The notes under the pieces: generated by a model
The model's input: only the letters and a program-made list of their open reading frames with translations
What the model was told of the DNA's origin: nothing
Database searches by the model: none
In this document: positions 28,730 through 59,000 of the stretch, one piece after another
Numbering within the stretch: the first letter of the stretch is position 1
Layout of the letters: the number at the start of each line of letters is the position of its first letter
Origin: Lota lota
Taxonomy: Eukaryota; Chordata; Actinopteri; Gadiformes; Lotidae
Length of the DNA: 64,000 bases
Assembly (NCBI GenBank): GCA_026745465.1
Contig: JACYXH010000246.1
Location: 286,501 to 350,500, forward strand
Direction: 5' to 3'
Made by a program: the position numbers and the translations under genes

Positions 28730-29290
28730 TGGACAGCTGTCCTGCAGTCTTTCCCAGCTGTACGCTCGGGCTTACCAGGCCCATCGGCCTATAGCGCCAT
28801 CTGATTCAACAAACTACCAGAGCGTGATCGGGTTGACAGCCTCACTCCTCTTTGTCAATCAATAGCCTTCGATGATCTGGCACTACCACCATCTAGGCCT
28901 ACACGTATTGGCAGCCTTATGTTTGATCCATGGTGCTTGTTATGGACAGGCTAGCACAGAAGAAGACCAATATCAACCCAAGCACTTTTCTCTAGTCAAT
29001 GAGCGTTGAAGTCTCCCAGGAGGATTACAGTGTCCCATGCAGCTTCTCCAATCTTCTGGGTGCATATGCACACATTGTTTAGCTCTGGCTCTTCCTCTTC
29101 CCTATGCCAGGGCGGGGTTTGTGGGCTACCTGGCCACTAGTCACTCTACGACAAACCACCAAGCCCGGCTCCAGGTAATCTAGATTGTAAAGTCTGGACC
29201 GTGTATGTCTGGATCCTCAACCCGGGTGACCATACCAGGAGCTTATAGCTCCATTATAACCTTCTGCCACACTCCAGGGAAGATGATGAA
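28730..29290 (-). mobile_element. Decayed non-LTR retrotransposon (LINE) endonuclease fragment
   Basis: On the minus strand around 28995-29090 one frame reads CTQKIGEAAWDTV then ILLGDFNAH, ending at a stop. LLGDFNAH matches the conserved active-site region of apurinic-type LINE endonucleases. Flanking sequence is broken by stops and frameshifts. The outer limits are guesses; the clade (Rex or L2-like) is not resolved. Confidence 0.6.
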
Positions 29291-29299
29291 AAGGTGATT

Positions 29300-30475
29300 T
29301 TGTGACGTAATTGTCTAAGGTGCAAAGCTGAAAAAGTCATTTGCGTAGCACAACTTCAGGGCAACCTGGGTTGTTAATACAGGTTATTCCTGTATTAGTT
29401 TATAGCGGCCTCTAGTGATACTCCTTGTGGTCCAAAAAAAGTATTTCACGATAAGAAGAAAAGAAAATCATTGCTAAACCGTATCAATCTTTCAGTTGAT
29501 TAATTTGGAGGACGAACTGTGCCATGGAAAGAATTTAGGAATGTTTCATAATGTACCCATTTAAAAACTGTTTAAATAAAGAACTTATGGTATATTATTA
29601 AACATTCATTAATTATTTCCGTTGGACAATTCGTCCTCAATATAATCATGCAGTATATACATTAATTCACAAAAAGCTCTATGCATTCTCTATTTATTCT
29701 CATGAAAACAAATGTTTTTTTAATTAAACCAATAATTTTTTTCAGTTGTGTGCCTATTCTTTGAAGAGCTGAGGGCATTCAGGTTGGACCAGGATGCAGC
29801 CCAGTTGCATATATAGAGACCCACCTCCGGCTGCTACTCACAACAGAAGTATAATTTGTGTAGATCTGCACTTTTCTCACATCCATGCCTGAGTTGAAGG
29901 GAAACTCTGCATATGGTTCTCAATGCAGACGTGTGGCTGGTGTTGAAGTAGGCTAATCAGAGTGTACACATCACTCACTTCATCTCACATAACACTTAAT
30001 AGGCCTATTTATTCACAATCCAGACCGTTTTTATTATGAATGGTCCCTGGGAACTTGGGTATTGCTTGATCGATTTGTAGCGTCCTCTGGTGGTGTGGGT
30101 TACTCCCAAATCAAAATACCAAAAAGACATTTTCTCATTCTTTGAGTTAAAGGCCTAAATGATATAATGCTGAAATCACAAGTGATAACATAACGTGGAT
30201 GTTGTATATAATGACTTGAAATAGTATGGAGCTAACCCTAGCCTGCTGCATACAATTGAACAGCCAGACAAATAGTAAGCAGCAGTTGTTTTATATTCAT
30301 TTGAATATAATATACACATATTATGTGAAACAATATTTCACTTATAACTCCGTGACAATAAAAACAAAACAAGCAAAGGGAAATTATTCAACTGAATATT
30401 CACACTGCTCATGAATTGTAATTCTACTTTCATTTTCTTTTGTATTATATATATATATATTTTTTAATATACAGC
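29300..30475. other. Intergenic, no gene recognised
   Basis: AT-rich unique-looking sequence between the LINE fragment and the mfap4 stop codon. A CATATATAGA motif at about 29808-29817 resembles a TATA box on the + strand, but no gene follows it. Confidence 0.5.
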
Positions 30476-32828
30476 TTAACTTAACTTAAATGCAATGGCT
30501 TTTAAGGAATACATGTATCCTTTCCAGGATGACCAATTAATTCCAAGGCCATAGATTGACTCGCCCCACAGATACTCGCCGTTGGGGTTGGCATGATGGC
30601 AATCCCCGTACCACCATCCTCCCAGGTAGGTTTTTGCACAGTTTGCAATGTTGGAATCTTGGTCCTTATCAAATGTTGAGAACTTCCGATTATTGTGATG
30701 ATCCAACGAAATTCCTGAAAAGAATAATGGAATATTATGTTTAGTGATCCTTATGGATGAAGTGTGGCAACTGACTGAGTAACCTGTGCCAACCCTTGTT
30801 TAGTCTCACCCGCGCCACCGTCTTTGAAGCCACTAAAAGTGAGCGTGTATCCGTCCTGCTCTGGGCCCACGTTGAAGGAGGAATACTCCACAAATACCTT
30901 TGCGCCTTCGAAGTCCTCCATGTCCACTCTCAGCTTGTAGCTTTTCTTAGCAGTCAGGAGATGGATATTCTCCAGACCTGGAAAGAAACAATGCTATCTC
31001 TAATTTGACGTTGAAAGGATTTAAACGTTTTTTTTTTTTTTAAGTATACGATTCAAATGTACAACTTTCCAGTGCTCACCCAACCAGTATTCACCAGACA
31101 CTTGTCCGAATCCAGTCTTGTACTGGTCCCACCCACGGTAGAAGTTAATGGTGCCATCATTCCTTCTTTGAATGACCTGAATTGGAAAATATTTACTTAA
31201 AAATAAGCTTGAAAGTCTAAATGTGTATGATTGAGCCTCTCCAAGTTATCGGGCGGAAGACTTTCAGAATTAAAAAAACTCCTTAACTGTATACCGTCCA
31301 CTCTGGCTGTGCAACTATTTGACACAAAATAGCGTAGCTCGGCTGTGTAGGTGGCATGAGTGGGAAGGGTTTTGGGAGTGTCGATAGTAAGATTCTTGTA
31401 AACAAAGAGAGAAGACGGGCTGGCCAGCAATCTTTTTTTTGTTGTAGAATATATAAGTAATGTGATTTTATTGATAGCATTTTTGAAATTACTATCGATC
31501 AGCATTGACTACAGCTATGCAGAGGGTTATTCTAAGCTATGGGCTGGTTTAAATGTTACACTGTTGGAGTGTGTGTGGATGATGGCTGGTTTAAGCAGCC
31601 TCACCTGGCCAAGTCTGATTGGACTCTGGGGCTGGGTGAGGCTGCACACCTGTTGCAGATTGATAAATTAGTGTGCACAGGTTAAACCAGCCATCTCCAC
31701 ACACACTCAGGAGATCTCCTGCATGGCAGCGGAGCACCCTTGCATGGCAGCGGAGCACCCTTGCCATGTTCATGAACTACAACCTTTACAATAAACTGGA
31801 TTTCTAACACCACCACCCTGCGTCCTTTGTCTGGAGGAGCCCAAAATAAGTCACCTCGGTGGCGGCTAGCATTGTCCTTTGCTGACATATACATTGTGAC
31901 TTTAAGTCATTGTGAAATTTAACTGTTTTTCATTGTTTAAAATAGTTTTTCACAGTGATATTATTTACCCATTCAAAAATGAATAAATGCATACTATTTA
32001 TGAATATTGATGCTCAGATTGACAGATTGATGATCAGGTGCTTTAAGTGACTTTGAATTCAGATACATGTCATTGAGCAGCAGGTAGGGGTTAGGCCATC
32101 TTGCTTAATATATATAACAATTTTGATGTTATTTGTTACATTCAAACATAATAAATGTAGTCCTCTACACTACAGCAGTTGTTTTTGTTTTGTAATGTCA
32201 ACAACTTGTGAAAAGGGGCAGCTTAACTTGTAACCAATCATGTTTCCCTTCTCCATAAGGCATACAACAGATATGGCCTTGGCAAACGTTTCAGTTTTGC
32301 GCAATCTGATCAATTCCCCAAGGATCAAATATCATTACTGCTATAGTGTTTTTAGCACAGTGCGTTCCAATTGTAACTTGGAAATACAACACTTATTTAT
32401 TTATTTATTTACAATATTTTCAACATGACGCATGCCAACATTTAAAAAACCGAAATGATAAACACGATCTACTTTGCTAGACCTAATGAATCATGTCTTT
32501 TTGAGAATGATGCCAGTTTATACATTACCGTCCATTTGTTACTATCTGGTGCATCTATGGAGCCCATTTCACAGTGGACCTGAACAGGGGAGGTGGGTCC
32601 CGCTGGAAAGATTGTATAGACGCCACTGTTACCATAGCCGTTGTTATAGATGTCGCTGCAATCCACTGGAAGCGACATGGGCGTGCCGCTTACCACCGGA
32701 GTCACCACCAAGAGGACGAATAAGGTCCTGAAAGGTCCCTGAAGAAGACAAAAATAAGTTTTCTGTTTCTGAAATGCTTTTGACATTTTTGAAACACAAA
32801 GAATCGGCTGGGCAATACTTACAATCAT
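30476..32828 (-). CDS. mfap4: mfap4-like, microfibril-associated glycoprotein 4 (fibrinogen-domain lectin)
   Basis: Secreted fibrinogen-related protein; in fish MFAP4 family members are associated with macrophages and extracellular matrix. Five coding exons: 32823-32828, 32529-32738, 31080-31176, 30810-30977, 30476-30714; 239 residues, complete and in frame. The signal peptide is about [20 protein letters not shown]. The fibrinogen-like domain runs from [20 protein letters not shown] through [33 protein letters not shown] and [17 protein letters not shown] to a calcium-site stretch (FDKDQDSN) and [14 protein letters not shown], ending AFKLS. The human protein has an RGD near its N-terminus; none is seen here. 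An LTR copy sits in the intron at 31177-32528. Fish often carry several mfap4 copies, so the exact paralogue is open. Confidence 0.9.
31562..31887 (+). mobile_element. Solo LTR inside an mfap4 intron
   Basis: A third near-full-length LTR of the family, starting TGTTGGAGTGTG and ending TTTGCTGACA. Flanking pentamers TACAC (31557-31561) and TATAC (31888-31892) differ by one base, consistent with an older insertion. It contains a small internal tandem duplication (GCATGGCAGCGGAGCACCCT, twice near 31721-31762). It is antisense to mfap4. Confidence 0.88.
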
Positions 32829-32915
32829 TTTCCTCGCTAGAGGTCTACATTTGATTTCAACACTTAGATCCAAGTTCTTCCTTACTCAAATGTGTCTCAG
32901 CCCGTTTCCTCTGTA

Positions 32916-32923
32916 TATTTATA
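32916..32923 (-). promoter_or_regulatory. mfap4: TATA box of mfap4
   Basis: TATAAATA on the minus strand lies about 90 bases upstream of the start codon at 32828. That suits a start of transcription near 32890 and a short 5'UTR. Confidence 0.7.
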
Positions 32924-32929
32924 GCCTTG

Positions 32930-34650
32930 CACCGTCTACCATAATATTGTTGATATGTGAACTTTGACATTTCCTATGGAGCCCACCCTGCATGGGATCA
33001 CATGGTAGAAAATAGTTTGATGTGCCCACACATTATGATACCGTGGGACTACTCATAGATCACTAAACTGTGATCTTGGGTTCCAGTTTTAAACAGTTTG
33101 CACAGATTACTAAATGTAGGGTTAGGGGTTAGTTACACATAGATATATATATATTTTTTCTACCAGGATGGCTCTGTAATTTCCATAATTTCCTTTCTGG
33201 GATAAATAAAGGACATTTAATTGTATTTAATCAATATTGGACACTTGGGGCTAGCAAGCACTTTCAGTGACCCATAAAATAAACCGAGGTAATCTCCTAT
33301 ATTGAGTTATGCTCATCATGCTACTGCATTTATACAGAAAGGTGTTAAAACATAATCAATGGTATAGAAGATGTATTAAAGCTCCATTACTAAATAATTG
33401 CTGTCCAGTAACCATGAAAAGGATAACATTGTTTAGCCTCAACAATTTTCATCACCATCTCCTACCAACAGCAGTTGCAGGAGCCAATTCCTTTCTTTTT
33501 ATTTAGTTGTCATTTTTAGTACATGGTGTGTGTGTGTCTTGTTTTGTTAATGGCTATTTATGCTGCGTGCTCCCCCTACTGGGCAAGTGGGCCTTAAAGG
33601 AGATCCTGAGGCCTGGAGGGTTTGTTTTGGCTGGGAAAGTCTTTAGACCTTGCCGGGTTTGCTTGTCTTGTCTTAAGTTTCCTGTTTATAACAATAATCC
33701 TTAATTTCAAAATTTGGTTAAATCAGTTATGGAAACAGAATCGTTAATAAATGAAGATCTTTTTATTCACATTTCATCTGGACAAGCGTCTACTCTAGCC
33801 TGTACCCAGTCAGCCCAAGGGTGATCTACACGAAGGACAATGGACGTCGTAGTCACTACAGCAGTATTTTCCAGGTTATTTTAATATGTTACGGTTATAC
33901 ATTCTTTATCCATTATTATGATTACATGTTTTTTTATATAGTTTGGTTATTGTTCTATTTTGTTCTTTTATTTCCTTGTCCTTAGGTGAGCTAAGATGCT
34001 GCTTGAGGTTAGTTATTAAGCATATCCCCATCGCCTTATCAATGATCAGTGTCTGTAAACGGCTTGTGCAACAAGCTTGTGGGATCTATAGCTCACCATT
34101 GACGCGTATAAACACTTCAGAATGAATATATTATGAAGGATTATACTCTTGGAGTCTCCGTGCCCCACCTATTGGTGGATAAAGTTATACAAATGTTGAA
34201 TATAAAAATATATATTTCATTGAATATGAATAGCCTTAAACAGAACTACCTTCAATGTTATACATAATGGTTTCTACAGAACACAATTGTCTTATATTTG
34301 GACGTGTAGGCTGGCAAAATTATCTTGAGGCGAGAAGAGAATGTTTGAAGCAATTGTTTGTGACATATGTATCTTATTGAATACGGTCTAAGAAAAAGAT
34401 CTGTGAGAGAGATAACTGCATCACTGACCTAAAAGTGACATCAAATATAAATTCTCACTGTTAAAAATATGATTATTTTTGATTAATATTCTTACTAGTC
34501 AGAATTAAATTTATACTCGTAAAAATAAATGAATCAGAGTTCAACTTTTTTTCTTTATTTTTAATAACTCTTTCTTGATATTAAGTGTTTGAAAGTGAAA
34601 TGATCCTAGATAATCCTAATGTCATTCATGTCTAAAACATAATAAAAATC
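32930..34650. other. Intergenic between mfap4 and the notch3 3'UTR
   Basis: AT-rich. At about 33175-33215 the phrase TTTCCTTTCTGGGATAAATAAAG resembles tails of fish retroposons; reverse-complement relatives occur near 43360-43385 and 45950-45980. At 33530-33830 a moderately GC-rich stretch containing a possible polyadenylation signal might be a decayed LTR. No gene recognised. Confidence 0.45.
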
Positions 34651-35391
34651 ACACGGTACAAAAAAATGTAACTACAGTTTTTATTAGAAGTAACTTAATT
34701 TGCAACTTTTGTCTGTAGACAGAAAACTGTGAAAAGGATTTATGTACACTGATTTCAAACTACTTTTAAACAAGTATAGTAATTAATAATGATAGAAAAT
34801 ATCTATGGCAGTTCTAATAATACAAGACCAATACAATATCAGTCACAGCTTGACAGTAATGCTAAAAGGAAGGTTTTTATTTGTCTTTTTTTAGTAAATA
34901 ACCCATTTTAAAAACATAAAACTTTTCAAACAAATACATCTACCCAGGACCAACATATTTACACAAAGGGTTCACAAAGCTTGAAATGTACACAATACTT
35001 AATATAGTGTGACCTGGGAAAGAAATGGACAGACCAAAAAAAGACCAAAACATACCATTCATGATGTAGCTGGACATAGATCTAAACTACTTTACAATAT
35101 AACTTTCTGGAATCTGTCGGATCAGTGAAACATTTCAGCAGTGGAACACATGTAAGCGACGCAACTCCTATTGGGTAAATAAAACAAACTAATCGGACAA
35201 GGAGAATTTAAGACGCACCGAAATGGCAGGGGTTGGTGCCGGCTAGTGTCCGCTTTGTGGATGTCATGGCATCGCGTGCAAACAGAAGGCAACAAACAGA
35301 AGGCAACAAACCCAATTGTCGCAAAACAGCAAAACATGTTTGTCCCTCACGAAATCTTTATTTTTTTGTCTTTTTCTTTTTTCCTGAAAAG

Positions 35392-35399
35392 TGGAATGT
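35392..35399 (-). promoter_or_regulatory. notch3: miR-1/miR-206 seed match, site 1
   Basis: Minus strand reads ACATTCCA, the canonical 8-mer target of the miR-1/206 seed. It sits about 1.57 kb after the notch3 stop and about 30 bases before a candidate polyadenylation signal. Confidence 0.45.
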
Positions 35400-35873
35400 A
35401 TATCAATAGGAGAGATAGTTGCTATCCTTAGAGTTTTGTGTCACATGGGGCAATAAAAGGCGCTTTGCCGGGCAGCATGAATAGCACAGCAGTAGAGCGA
35501 GCGAGAACGGTAGAGAGTGTCATCTTGGGAGTATTGTCGAGTGGCTGTAGCGCTACATGGTAGCGTTCACTCCCCTCACATCTTCCGACATGTCACCCTA
35601 GATTCGCCCCAACTCCACTGCTACATATCCAGGCCTTTATGCCACTTTTAGAGATAACACCTCCCTAAGGAGTGACAGGGCCCTAATGCAGTCGCATTGC
35701 AGCAGCTGCACTTACCTGCACTTACTTGCACGACCACGCGTCCTGCCCAAAGTAACGCTTCCCTTCTCTGTCCCCAAGTGACCATGAAGCTCTGAATGCA
35801 TCTCCAAAACCCCCGTTCTCTAATCTGCGGGCTGAGAACAGTGTCCGTCTCTCGCTGAGCAGCCAGTTATAAC

Positions 35874-35881
35874 TGGAATGT
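35874..35881 (-). promoter_or_regulatory. notch3: miR-1/miR-206 seed match, site 2
   Basis: A second ACATTCCA on the minus strand, about 1.09 kb after the notch3 stop codon. Confidence 0.5.
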
Positions 35882-36967
35882 CTGCAGGGATGCACAAAAT
35901 AGCAGCTGATGAACATCGCTTAGCACATCGCGTTGATAAAGAATTCCCAGCGTCAACAAATTAACTGTGTATAAAAAAAAAAGCAAATGAAACAATTCAA
36001 AAAGGCAGTTAAAAAAAGGGCAGTGAAATGCAGATTTTGTTTTTAAGGCAGTTCTAAATAACTTTCACAAAATAAATGACAACAAACCCGACAACGACGA
36101 CTGACGTTTTCTGAGACTATGTTAGTACCTGGAGGTAGTACCCGGTAGTTAATAAAGGCTGAACTGCATACATTATAAAATAAGTGATGCTGGGAAGGGA
36201 GCATAACGTCCCAAACTGACAGTGAGCCATTTTGACTTGACTCTTGAATAAAGGGATCTTTTCATGAAGAAACCGCAGAAGTTCATGCTGTCATATTATC
36301 ATCCTGTGAAGTGCTTCAGGGTGCCTCAAGTCCACAAATTGTTTAAATAGCTCTATGGAAGGTGATCAATAACCGATTCCATGAAATCTAAAATATATCA
36401 CTAATGCTGAACAACTCCGCTGAAATATTCGCCAGGGTATATCTGTCCATGAGACTCTAATGAAAATACCAGTTGGCTGGATGTCAAAACTTTCTTTTTC
36501 CTGTACGGTTGGTTTAGGTGGCGAGGGGGTCGGGGCAGAAAAAGGGAGAGAATATATAATGAAAAAAGCAATTCAAAAGGGACATTAAAACAATAAATAA
36601 AAATAAAAGTATTCACGTCAACATTTTACTTTGATCTACTTTTAAAATGTTAGTCTTCTCCAAGTCTTTGAAATGAAAGGCTTGGCTTTCTTCATATATT
36701 TTTTTATAATAAAAAAACAAGTCCATCTGTGACAGAATAAGTCTTACTTCATTAAATTGTCTGAACTTTTTCACAGACAACGTACACTTCCCTTTACTTT
36801 GTTCTTGCTGCAAACATCATGAGCAGACAGTCCTCTTGGGTTAAACATCGTCAGTCCAAATCCAATAAAAAATCTTGGAAAAAACAGGCTGACATACTTA
36901 ATAAAGGACAGGTCCCATGGCCAGTCCACATTTTCTCAAACCCAAGTCCATTGTCAGGCGGTTTTGC

Positions 36968-56094
<19,127 letters not shown>

Positions 56095-59000
56095 CTGAAC
56101 AGACACACAGACACACAGACACACAGACACACACACCCACCCACACACAGACACATGTACATGTTACAGGAGATGAGGCATTTGGGACACTTCTGTGAAA
56201 CTACATCAAAGTTTGCTGCTGCCAAAGCCAATGCAGCCTCCATTCTCACAATGATGCATGAGGTTCTTCTGGACTTTTGGCAACCACTCCCCCCCCCCCC
56301 CCCCCCCCGACACCTTGGCACGGCCTGGTGCCTTACTCATTGCCTGGCAGCGGTAGGGCCCCAGGGGGCGTGGACCGGACTGCGTCAGGTTTACAGCAAA
56401 ACGTGGTTTTCCCCCCCTTTTGAAACCATTCATAAAGCAATGGGCTGTGATTTGGATGGATGAGACTCATGTACAGAGCAACCACATACACAGGCCGGCC
56501 TTGTTTAGAAACAGATCTCTCACTTCTTTGTCTTTAGTGTGCTTTTCTACGAAAGAGACTCTGCACGACTCTCAGGTCACTCTGCTTTCCTCTCCTTGAG
56601 TCGCTTCCAGCTGGGAAAGCTCACTCTCTCCATGTCTGCTTGCATTCCTACACTATGAGGGTTTTTCCACACTTCAGCGCTTGCTTCTGTTCTCATACAT
56701 TGACAGAGCAGCACACCCAGAAACAAAACTCTGAGAAGCATTTTTTTCTTCTTCTTCTTATTCAAAAAGTAAAATCGCAGACTCCTCAAAGAGCTACATC
56801 TGCACAGTCGGGAATTGGCTTCCCAAATATCAGCATCGATGATGGTATATTGTAACGATAACGCAGCCTCGCTTCATCATTTTGATGAATACCTTGACCT
56901 TAATGTTTTTTTAATAGCTCTTTAAAGGGGCCTTGGGGAGCTGGGAGCAGGGGTTGTTAGGGAGGCCGGCATGGATTGGTAACTCTACACCCCCAGAGAG
57001 AGCTCCTGCCTGGGGACGGGCGCCTCTTCAAACGGGGCCGTTTGATGCTGATGACAGGGCGGCAATGGCGGGCTCTCTGGGCCCTCCCTGAGGCCATCTC
57101 TCTTTCACAGAGGGAGAGAAACCCCTGGGCAAAAAGAACAATGTGTTTTTCCTCTTGAGCACCACACATTTAAACCAGGGGATAAGTTCACCTTATATTG
57201 TGGTTGTGATCCCCTGGCTATACCCCCTCTTTAATCCACACCTCAACCTGTCATAAGCTCTTAAAACCAGCATGCTCCAGGGTATTGGCGGATGAATGTA
57301 GGAAATAGATTCAGACGCAGCACCCAAGTATCTGCTTTGTTACTAGCCACTTTCTGCTCTCCCCCCCCCCCCCTCTCGCTTCCCTCCTCCCTATCCCCCC
57401 CCCCTCTCTCGATACAGACCCGGCCTGTCCATTAAATACGAAACACCACTTGTTGCGGCCATGTTACTAGAGAGTGCGAACGAATCTCATCCATCTGCAA
57501 AAATCTGCACCCCACCCATTTGCTGGCTTGGCTTCCCCTCACCCCACCACCCTTTCCACAGTCCCTCCCTCCCTCCCACCTTCCCTTTCCCCCTACACGC
57601 TGAGAGGTCAAATGCCAGAGGTCTCCAGTCTGATTGTGATGATAATGTCAGCCAGGCTGGGGAGGGAGGGGGCAGGGCACAGGAGTGTGGGGTTTGGTGG
57701 AGAGGAGGAGGATTCGGGGGGAGGAGGAGGAGGAAGAGAGAGGGGCAGGCAGGGAGAATGTCATGTCATATTTCCTGTAATCCCCCCGTCTCCTGCTCTG
57801 AAAACACTCGCGCTCACTGTGAATCCACACATCCCTGTTGCCCGGGCAACCTTACAGACGAACAAGCAAGCCCCGACACCCTACCAAATCACCCACCGCC
57901 CCCTCCTCCTCACCCCTGGTCCCCTTGGTTATTTGTCATGGCGTGGCTGGGTTTATTTAGAGGCAAATTAACTATGTCTGGAATCTAGGGTGTCACCAAA
58001 AAATTTAACCAAGTGGTGGGCACAAAGAGGGCTTTGGAGGGGCCGGAGGAAGACCACAGCATAGACTGACAGTCAAACCATGCTCAGGCCATTCTGTACT
58101 CCAGGCCATTTCACTGCTGAATAAAGCTTAAGAGCTACAGTCTTAACGGCGGTCCGTTGTCCTTCTGCTCCTCCTCCTCCAAAAGACCAACACAAGTCTT
58201 TATGGGAAGAGAATAACTTACAGCTGCTTCTAGGAAGGGTTGTGGCTGACTGCGTGGCTCTGTATGTTCGATACAATCAGAGCTGACGTCTGTACTGTAA
58301 GGAAACTGCCAACAAAACGCAGAGGTAATAAGGACAAATTATATCTGTGTGGCATTTGGGGGAAAAGTTTGAGGAGGAAGTGCGTGAATGAATCAGTGTG
58401 TGTTCTGGAAGAGCTTGCTTGAGAACAGCCCTGAAACAGAGTGCTCATGCAGTTATTTGTCCTTCTTCTCCAAAACACAGAGCCCAGCAGCCGAAACACA
58501 TTATTTTGTCTAGACCTGAACCGTGGCCAACTTGCTACTCCCATAACACACTAGTCTGGCATGCACACTATCAGTGGAGATGCTGTGAGAGAGTGATTCA
58601 GAGACAGATTTTTTCTTTTTTTCTCCTTGCACCTGAGAATGGCCCTTATCAGCGGGCTCTTTACGCCCTTGTGGACTCAAGCTGCTCCTGGGAGCCGGAG
58701 CTGCACCTCTCTCTGCCTTGTGGATGTGGAGAGCAGGTGTGACTGCAGAGGGCCCGGTGTTGTGCAACGAGTCCCCGTGATCCATTATAGCAATTGGCGC
58801 CTTCTGACCCGTAGGGGAAGAGACCGGGGCCAGACATGGGGGCCGGGGGGGGGGGGGAATGGGGTGGGAGTTGGACCTGGGTAATCTCTTTGCGTCATAA
58901 CACGTATGAGGGCCCGCGCCAGCTGCAGTCCCGGCACCATGCATCTGCCCGCATCTGTCAGCGGCCGGACTCTGGATGTCTGGCATGTGCCTGTGTTGAT

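Larger units (their letters stand above)
34660..36967 (-). other. notch3: notch3 3' untranslated region (probable extent)
   Basis: From the stop codon at 36968-36970 downwards there is long AT-rich sequence without coding frames. Minus-strand AATAAA hexamers occur at 35357-35362 and at 34679-34684, the latter followed by GT- and T-rich sequence. These are candidate proximal and distal polyadenylation signals. Two 8-base matches to the miR-1/miR-206 seed lie inside. The true end needs transcript data. Confidence 0.6.

Noticed and set aside
29805..29960. TATA-like motif CATATATAGA with a short frame after it on the + strand
   Set aside because: The frame (starting MPELKGNSAYGS) stops quickly and resembles nothing; no splice donor supports an exon.
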